A stretch of 11,083 nt of DNA, from positions 1-11,083 of the forward strand of contig RXOD01006162.1 in assembly GCA_005223375.1 (NCBI GenBank), given 5' to 3'. The notes under the pieces are model-generated. The model was not told the origin of the DNA and did not search any database. It worked only from the letters and a program-made list of their open reading frames with translations. This document shows, piece after piece, positions 1 through 7,857 of the stretch (position 1 is its first letter; every line of letters begins with the position of its first letter). The stretch is from Amoebophrya sp. AT5.2 (Eukaryota > Sar > Dinophyceae > Syndiniales > Amoebophryaceae). A program made the translations under genes and the position numbers.

Positions 1-39
1 CGACGCCCCCGCCGGATCTCGTTTAGGCCTGCGGCCGCC

Positions 40-141
40 TCAACTGCCTTCTTCGTCTGTGGGAAAGCTTCCCGGAACTTCCGGACGGCCGTGATCTTCG
101 AATGTCAAATACAAATCTTCTGGCTCAAGGTACACACGTTC
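40..141 (-). CDS. Possible 3'-terminal coding fragment of an unidentified gene
   Basis: On the minus strand an open frame without any ATG runs from 243 down to a TGA stop at 40-42. Its last 34 codons read ERVYLEPEDLYLTFEDHGRP and onward to PTDEEGS, an acidic, protein-like composition. A CCAG/G sequence at 141-145 could serve as a 3' splice acceptor in the correct phase, which would make 40-141 a terminal exon. No upstream exon could be tied to it, because the sequence beyond about 250 is repeat-rich. No family is recognised. It could equally be a chance open frame in GC-rich DNA. Orientation agrees with the three large genes, which is weak support. Confidence 0.22.
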   Translation of the reverse strand, partial: ERVYLEPEDLYLTFEDHGRPEVPGSFPTDEEGS

Positions 142-321
142 CTGGATTGAATTGGAGCGCGGGGGGCGAACCCTCACATGCGAAGTTCTGAGTCCATACA
201 AGCCCGGTAGTCGTATCGGCAGCCGTTCCGGATGCGCTATCTTTTAGTACAAAAGTGCCTTCTTCTGAAGCCAAACGCCATGGCGTGCTGCGATATAGGT
301 CATCAAAACACTGAAAACGTA

Positions 322-406
322 AGATACTAGTCGGGGTCAAAATGAAACGCGAGGGTATATCCACGACCAAAAAGAGGCCAGATACTAGTCGGGGTCAAAA
401 TGAAAC
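322..406. repeat. 27-bp direct repeat, 58-bp period
   Basis: Positions 322-348 and 380-406 are identical over 27 bases, beginning AGATACTAGTCGGGG and ending AAAATGAAAC. The match decays just after (GCGAGGGTAT against CCGAGAGGAT). The second copy begins 58 bases after the first, so this may be a decayed two-copy tandem duplication. Confidence 0.9.
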
Positions 407-455
407 CCGAGAGGATGCTGACCATCAAAATTGTGCTTCTGGAACTTCTGGAACG

Positions 456-626
456 CCAACACTTCAAGAGGACGGACCCCAACACTTCAAGAACACTCGC
501 AGAACTCCGCCTCCGCCAGGGCTCAAAAATGATCCGTTCCCAAAGGCTATCCCGGGCGCACGGTGGGTTTTGGGTCTCCCGAATCCGGCTGCTTTGGCGG
601 AGCTCTTGAAGTGTTGGCCCCCGTCC
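456..626. repeat. Foldback inverted repeat with ACACTTCAAGA units
   Basis: The left arm 470-494 and right arm 602-626 are reverse complements at 22 of 25 positions, around a 107-bp loop. The core CCAACACTTCAAGA also occurs directly repeated at 456-469 and 479-492. The segments just inside the arms (AACTCCGCC near 502-510 and GGCGGAGCT near 597-605) are also complementary, so the stem could extend with a small bulge. No coding capacity is evident. It looks like a small non-autonomous foldback element or the remains of a simple-repeat array. Confidence 0.7.
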
Positions 627-756
627 GCTGGAGGGCCGGCTGGCAGAGGGGCCGAAGCCACGCTGCCAAGAGAGCCAGCTTCGGAGCCCAATCCCGGTCT
701 GAATCCATTGATTTTCCTTTCAAAGTCGCTGCTTCAGCAGCACGAATCAGCGGCGC

Positions 757-875
757 GAAATCACTTCCCACCGCAGCTGAAGGCACTTTCTCGCTCAAAT
801 ACGGTAGTTGTTGAAGTCACTTGCTACCGCAGCTGAAGGCACTTTCTCGTTGAAATCACTTTCTCGTTCAAATAC
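757..875. repeat. 56-bp imperfect tandem repeat
   Basis: A 24-base segment beginning ACCGCAGCTGAAGGCA and ending TTTCTCG is present at 770-793 and again exactly at 826-849, a period of 56. The flanks are similar (GAAATCACTTCCC against GAAGTCACTTGCT). A shorter CACTTTCTCG unit occurs three times (784, 840 and 857), the last two in immediate tandem 17 bases apart. Confidence 0.88.
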
Positions 876-929
876 ACCGACTTCACCCCACCACCCGCCC
901 ACAGAAACCCGCCACCGCGCAAGAACCCT

Positions 930-975
930 CTCGCCCCCTCGAGCGTACTTATCTCGCCCCCTCTCGCCCCCTCGA
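930..975. repeat. C-rich CTCGCCCCCT repeats
   Basis: CTCGCCCCCTCGA occurs at 930-942 and 963-975, with a shorter CTCGCCCCCT copy at 953-962. The array ends immediately before the stop codon of gene 1, so it lies in that gene's probable 3' untranslated region. Confidence 0.8.
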
Positions 976-977
976 AT

Positions 978-3900
978 TCACGCATCCTCTCGAACGGGCT
1001 GGAGGGACATGATGAGGAGAAAGTTCGCGGGTAGCTCCTTTAGCTCGTTTATCTGTTCCTGTTCCCGCTGGCGTCGCTTCACGTTGGCGGGGTCCCCGTC
1101 GTCTGGCGTCATCGAATTTTCCGCGTTCTGGACGTACGGCTGAATGTACCGCGCGAAGCGATTGCGGTGAAAGTTGCGGCGGCGGTCCCGCGGGAACTGG
1201 TGGTCCTTCACCGGTATGGCTTGCTCCATCTTGCAGCACCGTTGGGCTATGTAGCGCCATCGCGCGATGGCGAGGCGAAGGTAATCTTCAGCCGCCACCT
1301 GCTGCCCCGGCTGGTAATCCCGCTGCTTCAGACACGACGCCTGCTGGCAGGCGAGGGCTTCTGGACCACCCGGCTTGGAATGGATGAAGAGGATGGTGTC
1401 GCCTTCCGCAGTTCCGGCAATAGGCTTTGCCTGCAACTGTCTCCCCGGCCCAACACCTGAACGGAATTGCGCGACGTTGCCCCTGTACGCTAGACTGAAT
1501 CCCCCTAACGAAGCGTCGACGCGTGATTTTTCAACTTCGACCCTTTGTCGATACTGCTCATACAGCCCTTTTGTGAGCAGAGCCGCTTTATTCGGACTTC
1601 CGCTTCTTTCTCGATCTGCGTTCGTCTTCTCCTGCCGCTGGTCGGTCCTGCTCCGCTTCGCGCTGGGAGAAAGTTGTTCCCCCTTACTCGAACTCGAACT
1701 CTTGCCTACTGAAGCTAACAACCTTTGCAGCGCCAACGGGTCGAGCTCACGCCTGCCTCCTCCGCTCTGGCGCTGCTCGTTTACGCTAGACGAAGGTGGT
1801 GCGGCAGACGCTTTGCCGCTGCACTTTCCCCGGCTATTACTACTCGTCTTGTCCTCGTCGTCGCGACTGCGATCGTCGCTGCTGTAGTAGTCAAACTCGG
1901 CTGCGAACTTAATATCCGCAGGCAAAGGTGTCCCATCATTGTTTTTCCCGGCCGCGCTAGCACTGGCGGGAGAACCAGCGGGAAAGCTTCCTCTGGCTGC
2001 ATTAGTTGACTGCCGCCCCCCTCCGGCGGGCTCTCCAAAAGGATTGCCGTGGAGACCGGTGCCGGGACTTTTCCGCGCGTTCGGCGTCGCAGCTGGTGGA
2101 AAGTCATCGACTTCCGGATCGCTTTCCATCACCTCTTCATCGGCAGCGAGCCCAAGCTGTTCATCGTGAGCGCGCAGCTCCGCCACTTTCAGTTCATGAA
2201 TGTAAGACCCCGTCTTCGCGCATTCTTCCGCCGCGTCCAACGCTAGGTCATCCAGAAGATCAGCGGCGGCGTCAGCGATTGCGGCAAGTGCGGCCTCTTC
2301 CAAATCCCTCTCCAGCGTTCTCTTGCGCGAAGTAGCCCGAGCGCGTTCCGCGATCTTGGCGTCTCTAGCAGCTTGCCGCGTGAGCTTCCGGGCCATCTTG
2401 ACTTGTTGCTGCAGCGCGTATCGGCGTCGCCAGAGTTTTTTCGCGTCGAGGAAGGCCTGGGCGGTACAGATTTGCCCTTGCTGCTGGAGCAGCACGAAGG
2501 TAAGTTCGGTGTCGCCGAGTCGCACCCGCTGGCTGGGTTTTTGAGGACCATGCTCTTCTGCGGAAGCGCTGCTCTTAGGTTTCGCCTTGGCAGCCGCTCG
2601 GGGAGCAGCTTCTCCGCTTTCCGCTGCCAGTGCGTCTCGATCGTCGCTGTCGCAGAACTGGTCCCGCACCACGAGCTTTTCGAACTTAAAGTCCACAACA
2701 GCACCGGGACTGCGATGCCCGTCAGGACTGTCTGCCATTGTCAGCCAGAAAAAATTCCAGGTCGCACGACTTTCGAGGCGTTTGTCCCAGCTGTGGAGGC
2801 ACTGCATGGCGTCGGGTTTCAGCATGTCGAGGACATCCACGCGCCCGAGACCCGTCGCCGGCAGAGCTATTCCGACCCACCCCGCCGGTCTTCCGATGCT
2901 CCAGAAGATGACGTAAACCCGTCCGCCTAGCTCGAGCGCGAGGTATCTCGGATCCTCCAGCGACCCCAGCTTTCTCTGTTTTTCGGCCGCCGAGAGAATC
3001 CGAGCGACGAAACGGCCAGCAGCGGAGTGCGTGGTAGGAGCCATCACGTCCAGATCGTCTTCGAACGTCGCGCGACGCGCGACGCTCATGATCGGACCTG
3101 CGCAGCCGGCTTTCTCGACGTCGAAAATCAGGTCCTTCTCGAACTGTCGAAGGCGTCTGAAGGGAATCTCCTCCGCCAACTCCGGCACCGCGCTCAGCAC
3201 CTCCCCCCAAAAGAGTTTTGCTGGCCGTCGGCGTTGGATCTCCGCTTCTGCCGTCCGGAGTTTCTTCGTCAGCTCGTCGATGGTCCCTTGGCGATCCATC
3301 ACCATCTCCTTGCAGATCTCCCCTGCATCGCTGAGCCACCCGCGGCAAGTAGCTGGATCCCTTTTGCCCTCCTGGTACGCAGTTTGCTTCTGGCCTCGCT
3401 TGCCAAGTAAATGGCCCGCCGTTTCGCGCTCCCCTGCCCGCGTCCGCATGTGCGCCCGGTGAAGAGTCCCGACCTTTACTTTTGTGGGGCAGGAGGTCTG
3501 TTGGTCTGCTGCCACCTCGAACTTGATCGCTTCCTCGTAGAAGGCTCGTCGCTCACCTTCGAGTTCTTCTATTTGCTGGGACAGCTTGGCAGCCAGCGCC
3601 TCGGGGTCCATGAGGAAAACACGGCGAACGAAGGACTGGACGGCGGCGGAGTTGACGGCCTTGTCCCCCCTCCACCGCCCGCATTCCTTTTGCGCCGACT
3701 GCGAAGCCTGGTGGTAGAATTCCACCTTGATGCTGTGACTGTCCCCCAATTCACACACCGCCAACGCCGCTTCCGCCATCCTCAACCCCCACTCTACTCC
3801 GTCCCTTTTTACGATGTTGCGCAGCTGGGTGACCACATGCACGTCCACCAACTCCATCGTTTTGGTTCGAAATTCCTCCACCAGGTTTTCCCGGTGCAGC

Positions 3901-4367
3901 AGCTGTTCGAAGCGAGCGTGCTGCGCGTCTGCGGATTTTTCTGCGAAGGAGCGGGACGCGATGTCCTTGAGGAACTCACGATGTGCCTCGCAAGCACCGA
4001 ACCTCCACTCGTACCCTGCCGCCGACCGGAGGAGACTGCCTACAGCATGTAGGCGCAGAGGACGATGAAAATCCACCGCGGCCTCATCGCCTCCCGCGAT
4101 CAGTAGACAATCCTTTTCGAACTTTTCTGGATGCAAGACATTCAAAGCGTCGGCAGCGACCTCCAGAAATTTTTTTCGCTGCTTTGCGGACCGGTAGCTT
4201 GACGGATCGCACAAGTCCGCTGAACGCTCCTCCACACGCGCCTGCTGGTATGTTTTGGCCGAAACTGCGGTCGCTGGGGACGAAGCGACTTGAACCAAGT
4301 GCGAAAGCGCCGAGAAATCCACAGCAGTAGTAAGACCTGTGAGTGGGTGTGAATAGAGTGTGTTCAT
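978..4367 (-). CDS. Gene 1: large orphan protein (1129 aa), coiled-coil and low-complexity
   Basis: A single unbroken minus-strand frame ends in TGA at 978-980. The first in-frame ATG is at 4365-4367. The frame stays open upstream to an in-frame TGA at 4461-4463, but only through a GTG, so the ATG is preferred. No enzyme family is recognised. Residues 1-250 are mostly helical-looking. Probable coiled coils lie near 259-281 and 357-381. A hydrophobic, Trp-rich block at about 475-545 (VYVIFWSIGRPAGWVGIALP, then TWNFFWLTM) looks like a folded core. A Lys/Arg/Ala-rich helical region covers 637-739. Residues 749-929 are low-complexity Ser/Gly/Asp with proline-directed phosphosite-like SP motifs and a basic SAKRSRT patch that could be a nuclear signal. 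The C-terminal 200 residues are basic and less repetitive. A nuclear scaffold role is possible, but function is not assigned. Confidence 0.85.
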   Translation of the reverse strand: MNTLYSHPLTGLTTAVDFSALSHLVQVASSPATAVSAKTYQQARVEERSADLCDPSSYRSAKQRKKFLEVAADALNVLHPEKFEKDCLLIAGGDEAAVDFHRPLRLHAVGSLLRSAAGYEWRFGACEAHREFLKDIASRSFAEKSADAQHARFEQLLHRENLVEEFRTKTMELVDVHVVTQLRNIVKRDGVEWGLRMAEAALAVCELGDSHSIKVEFYHQASQSAQKECGRWRGDKAVNSAAVQSFVRRVFLMDPEALAAKLSQQIEELEGERRAFYEEAIKFEVAADQQTSCPTKVKVGTLHRAHMRTRAGERETAGHLLGKRGQKQTAYQEGKRDPATCRGWLSDAGEICKEMVMDRQGTIDELTKKLRTAEAEIQRRRPAKLFWGEVLSAVPELAEEIPFRRLRQFEKDLIFDVEKAGCAGPIMSVARRATFEDDLDVMAPTTHSAAGRFVARILSAAEKQRKLGSLEDPRYLALELGGRVYVIFWSIGRPAGWVGIALPATGLGRVDVLDMLKPDAMQCLHSWDKRLESRATWNFFWLTMADSPDGHRSPGAVVDFKFEKLVVRDQFCDSDDRDALAAESGEAAPRAAAKAKPKSSASAEEHGPQKPSQRVRLGDTELTFVLLQQQGQICTAQAFLDAKKLWRRRYALQQQVKMARKLTRQAARDAKIAERARATSRKRTLERDLEEAALAAIADAAADLLDDLALDAAEECAKTGSYIHELKVAELRAHDEQLGLAADEEVMESDPEVDDFPPAATPNARKSPGTGLHGNPFGEPAGGGRQSTNAARGSFPAGSPASASAAGKNNDGTPLPADIKFAAEFDYYSSDDRSRDDEDKTSSNSRGKCSGKASAAPPSSSVNEQRQSGGGRRELDPLALQRLLASVGKSSSSSKGEQLSPSAKRSRTDQRQEKTNADRERSGSPNKAALLTKGLYEQYRQRVEVEKSRVDASLGGFSLAYRGNVAQFRSGVGPGRQLQAKPIAGTAEGDTILFIHSKPGGPEALACQQASCLKQRDYQPGQQVAAEDYLRLAIARWRYIAQRCCKMEQAIPVKDHQFPRDRRRNFHRNRFARYIQPYVQNAENSMTPDDGDPANVKRRQREQEQINELKELPANFLLIMSLQPVREDA

Positions 4368-4438
4368 GTTGTGGACGGGAGATAACTTAACTGCAACACT
4401 GCCCCGTCGCGTGCAGTCACAGATGCCGCGACGGCTCG

Positions 4439-4493
4439 TTTCGTTTGTGAAGTAATTCACTCACTCACTCATTCCTTTTCGTTTGTGAAGTAA
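4439..4493. repeat. 17-bp direct repeat upstream of gene 1
   Basis: TTTCGTTTGTGAAGTAA is identical at 4439-4455 and 4477-4493. Between the copies lie 21 bases built on TCAC repeats. On the coding (minus) strand the copies read TTACTTCACAAACGAAA, 70-130 bases upstream of the gene 1 ATG. Confidence 0.92.
4461..4472 (-). promoter_or_regulatory. Minimal upstream ORF (ATG AGT GAG TGA)
   Basis: On the minus strand an ATG at 4470-4472 opens a three-codon ORF (Met-Ser-Glu-stop) in the same frame as gene 1, about 94 bases before its start codon. If the transcript leader begins further upstream, this would be the first start met by a scanning ribosome and could damp translation. It lies inside the TCAC array, so it may be a by-product of that repeat. 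Confidence 0.3.
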
Positions 4494-4603
4494 GTAAGTA
4501 CGTGGCGCTGACTGCAGAGGTCACTTCATTCTGAAGCAGAATCAAGGGCGTAACTAACTATCTAGCTAAGGACTCATAGATAATCATAGATAAGAAACTT
4601 GTC

Positions 4604-6784
4604 TCAGACACAGAATACGAAATTACCGGCAGAGATTCCGAACGCGTCGGGCGTATAATCGCCGCCCCCGACATGAATTCCCCCCATCCGGATTGCTTTG
4701 AGTACGAATCTAAGCAGCCCGAAACCCACCGCCATCGCGCTGCTCTCCCTGATTGGCCACCATCTGGTTTCGCTACCAGGGCGGGTGCTGGGTATGAGAT
4801 AACATAGTTGATCTGCTATCTCTGCCGGCTTTACGTGGTGCGAGCTGCCGGGGGAATCGAGGAGAACGATCTTCTCCTCGGAAATTGCGAAGTGTATGTC
4901 CCCCCGTGCTTTCGTGTCCCAAAGCCCGTGCCGCGTCAAAATCGATGAAGTGCACGCTCGCAGCTGTTCGAAGTAATCCGCGTCGCGCAGGCGCGCCACG
5001 TGCTCCGTCTTCGCGTTGTCCGCCAGCGCTTTTTGTAGGACCAGCAGCAGGTCGCGTCGTTGATGATTTATCAGCCTGTTGAGCGAAAAACTGTACTGGC
5101 TATAATAGTCCCGTGTTCGTTTCTTGGACTTGGCTTTGGCCTTGGCCTTGGCCTTTGGTTGGGCCCCGTTCACATCCGCTGCCGCAGAGGAGTCTCCTGC
5201 TGGTGGAGCTGGTTCGCGGAGCTCCGGAGGAAGAAACTCTCCGTCAAACATATCCGCCTCCTCGTCATCCCACGCGTGTTTTGGCGCATCCTGGGGGGGC
5301 TCCGGATCGTTTGCACCACGCACCAGACACACGTTGTGAGGATGTTCCTTCGCGTCGCTGGGGTCGATGTATTCGGCGTTGGGAAGACGATGCGACTCAC
5401 CACTCGCGTTATTTCCGCTGCTGGAGCTGCTGCTTCCCCCGGAACTACTACTAGACGCGCCACCCGCTTTCGCTTTGGCTTTCGCTTTGCTGTTGGCCTT
5501 GGGCTTCGCTCCGCCCTTTTTCTTGCTAGCCTTATCATCTGCTTCCCCCACGGTGTTGTCGTTTTCCTTGGAAGGCTTCGGCGCCGGAATCATGAGGTCG
5601 CGCATCGGTTTGGAGGACTCGTTCGACAGCGTCTGGGTGCCGTGCTCCTCACACCATGAAGAGAGCGTCAGGACAGGGTACGGCGCGCTCTGCAGCCAGC
5701 CGTTCAGGGTGTGGAGTACCAAGCGCTGGGTAGGCACGGTGCTCCCGCCGCTGTCGGTCATCAATTCAATGATTAAAGACCTCCGCTCAGGTGGAAATTC
5801 CCCGGGAGCCAGATCAGCCGTCGGAGGGTTTGGCAGTGAAAAGAGGAAGGTGAGCAAGCCGAGCAGCTGCTCGAGTACGATGCGGGTGATTTTTCCCGTT
5901 TCCTCCCCCTTCAGCTTCGCCTCCTGCTCCAACTTGCTGTCGCTTGGAAGCACCGTCGCGGGCATGGGTGCCGCGATTCGATGCGACATCTTCCACCCAT
6001 CCGACGTCTGTTCCAAATGCTGCTGGCTCACGATCGAGCATAAGAATTTGCTCGATGGATCCAAGACGCACTTCCCACCTCCACGCAAAAACTCGCGCTC
6101 TAGTGGACTCGGCAGTAGCACGCCCATGTTCGTGGCGTCAGCCTCGAGCCGCAGAGCCGGAATCTGATTCAGTCTCCAACACTTCTCCACCTCCTCCGCG
6201 AATTGGTTTTTGATCGCGGTCGGAAGGACGCACGCGATCCGGCGCATATGGTCCACCTCGGCAGCGGTCTCCGGCGCGATACCATTTTGGAAGTTCGATA
6301 CCTGATAGAATGACTGTTCGACCGTTTTTGATTGAATGGCGCTTGATTGTTATTGTATCTGTGACTCACTTTGTAAGTTCGCTACCATTTTGAAGCTCAG
6401 TACCTGCTTTTTGATCTTGTTTTTTTCCTCCTCGCTCAGCGTGTGGCCGCATCTGCGCTCCCCAAACTCCACCTTCTTGCCGTGGTTTTCCTCGTCGGAA
6501 GCCTCGCTGACGAGATCAGGCATGACGCAATCCACCACGGTGCAGTTCTCTAATCGCTTCTCGATTCGCTGCTGCTCATGCAAGTCGCCCAGCATCGCGG
6601 CCTGCGCGAGATCGACCTGCAGCTGAATGAATTCCTCTTCGCTGATTTCCACTTTTGCTGGTGGCGGTTCGCGCAGAGGAGAGGGCGACTGCGGTTGCTG
6701 TTCGACGCATGTCGTAGACGGCTGCAGCTGGGGGCAAGTATTCGCTGCCGGCTCGACTACTTTATTTTTCCTTGTCCTCGGCAT
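4604..6784 (-). CDS. Gene 2: orphan protein (692 aa), two exons, twin Lys-Ala tracts
   Basis: Proposed as exon 1 6784-6404 (127 codons, from the ATG at 6782-6784) joined to exon 2 6301-4604 (565 codons, TGA at 4604-4606). The junction is phase 0. Each exon is a long open frame, and exon 2 has no nearby upstream ATG, so splicing explains both. The start MPRTRKNKVVEP is basic. Residues 48-90 form an acidic, helix-like segment (EISEEEFIQLQVDLAQAAML). A hydrophobic helix lies near 266-283 (LEQLLGLLTFLFSL), too weak to call a membrane span. Residues 385-427 are Lys-Ala then poly-Ser/Gly. A second Lys-Ala tract (507-524) ends in KSKKRTR, a likely nuclear signal. The C-terminal 170 residues look globular. 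No family is recognised. Without splicing, the product would stop after 144 residues. Confidence 0.72.
6302..6403 (-). other. Intron of gene 2 (102 bp, GT-AG) flanked by a direct repeat
   Basis: The donor reads CAG/GTACTGAG and the acceptor reads TTCTATCAG/GTATCG, both close to consensus, with pyrimidines before the acceptor. Removal joins exons 1 and 2 in phase 0. The length is 34 codons, and the only in-frame stop inside is one TAA (6350-6352). The first bases of the intron resemble the first bases of exon 2 (see findings). A single nonsense mutation in an intronless gene would give the same open frames, but the good splice sites favour an intron. Confidence 0.65.
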
Positions 6785-7665
6785 GTTTGTACGCCGTAGG
6801 TAGCCCAGACACAGAACGCGATCCGGCGCAGACACCCGTCTCCCGGAAAGGGTACACTTGTGCAGTTCGTGGTCGAGCCCCCGATCCTCGCGTCTGCGTC
6901 AGAGCGAAGCCTGAAGAACGACGTCTGAAAGAAGAAAGCGCGAAATGGCTTTTTTGTCCTGACGGGCTTTCACCAGAAGTATCGCACTTCGGGGAGCCAG
7001 GCTCCACCTGTGCTCCCGATTTCACGTCATTCGTTCATGGCCAGCGGTCGCAAAAGATAAAGCTCAGTGTCAGTCTTTCTAAGAAAGTTGTCAAGCAAAT
7101 GCGAATCGATTGCAGGCAGCAGCTATGAATATACACCGCTGACCAAAAGCGATCGCGGAAATAGCCTTCTTAGCTTAGGTCTGTGACTATGCGGCTGATC
7201 ATCGTTGACTTTCTTGCCTTCACTCATACATTCAAATAATACGTCAGCGCCTGCTGCCCACACTGATCGATGCCCATCCCTGCAGAGCACGCATGGATCA
7301 CGATCCCCAGCGAACCCCTTCAAAGATCATCCCACGATCCCCACACTCACGAAAAACGCACGAGCTGGCGCCCCGCTCCTGCGACCAAAGCATCATCATC
7401 GAGAGGAAGCCCTACTCTCCGTTTCTTCGCGTACGAGCTGCGCACTGCGCGACTTCTTCTCCAGAGGGAGCGAGGATCAAATGAAAAACTTACCATCGAT
7501 CGGAAGAAAAAACTCTCCGTCGCGATCTGAGCCCTTCGCACTGAAGCGCGGCGCATATTCATTGATCATCACGAAGTATTTCGCGCGCAGACCCGCGACC
7601 ACTTTCACTTTTGCAGGATTCTTCCACGAATGGTGGAAAGCCGAACACTTTCTGCGCGCAACCTG

Positions 7666-7705
7666 CGGGCGGCGCTACCTCAGAGATCGGGCGGCGCTAC
7701 CTCAG
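7666..7705. repeat. 18-bp direct repeat, 22-bp period
   Basis: CGGGCGGCGCTACCTCAG is identical at 7666-7683 and 7688-7705, separated by AGAT. On the minus strand each copy begins CTGAGGTAGCG, so the duplicated unit contains an AG/GT splice-like core. Confidence 0.92.
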
Positions 7706-7857
7706 TAGTGATTTCGCCGCTTTTCATTTTCCAGTAACAGCCATAGATACAAAGGTCATTGATTGTTATTATACGACGCTCAAAGTGAAGGCGCGGCCTG
7801 CTCCGCGAAAGCACGTCTTCTGATGAGCGCGTCCTCTGATTTTTCGTTCATTTTTTT

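Larger units (their letters stand above)
142..977. other. Repeat-rich gap downstream of gene 1
   Basis: This stretch lies 3' of gene 1 and shows no convincing gene. It holds a 27-bp direct repeat (322-348 and 380-406), a foldback inverted repeat (470-494 with 602-626), a 56-bp imperfect tandem repeat (about 757-875) and three copies of a C-rich CTCGCCCCCT motif (930-975). A plus-strand ORF of 164 codons (342-836) spans these repeats. Its sequence is explained by the repeats and looks non-biological (Pro, Ser and Arg rich, no conserved pattern), so it is not called. Confidence 0.6.
4368..4603. other. Spacer between genes 2 and 1; 5' UTR/promoter region of gene 1
   Basis: This 236-bp spacer separates the stop of gene 2 from the ATG of gene 1. 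It is AT-richer than the genes. It contains a 17-bp direct repeat (4439-4455 and 4477-4493), a short TCAC array (4458-4470), a tandem TCATAGATAA pair at about 4574-4593 and a 3-codon upstream ORF. No TATA box or other defined promoter element was identified. Confidence 0.6.

Noticed and set aside
125..370. Minus-strand frame with a G-T-x-x-D-x-x-T-G-L-x-W pattern resembling the DUF1566 motif
   Set aside because: There is no ATG in the frame, the expected downstream Trp-Arg-Leu-Pro part of that family is absent, and the frame overlaps the 27-bp repeat. The match is too short to claim.
342..836. Plus-strand ORF of 164 codons
   Set aside because: It begins inside the 27-bp repeat and runs through the foldback and tandem repeats. 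Its composition is dictated by those repeats, no conserved pattern is seen, and a second long frame on the opposite strand covers the same DNA.
3862..3876. tRNA B-box-like GGTTCGAAATTCC
   Set aside because: It is two bases longer than the B box, lies inside the gene 1 frame, and no matching A box or cloverleaf could be folded around it.
3411..4052. Plus-strand ORF of 213 codons opposite gene 1
   Set aside because: It is fully antisense to the continuous 1129-codon frame. Such mirror frames are expected in GC-rich coding DNA, and its translation shows no independent domain.
5060..6167. Plus-strand ORFs of 199 and 266 codons opposite gene 2
   Set aside because: They are shadows of exon 2. Runs such as LGLGLGL and LALAFAL are simply the complement of the Lys-Ala tracts.
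6278..6401. Two plus-strand spliced-leader-like copies at the gene 2 intron
   Set aside because: Only CCATTTTG(G) is shared exactly, the rest needs several gaps, and the strand is antisense to the gene. The local duplication explains the pair better.
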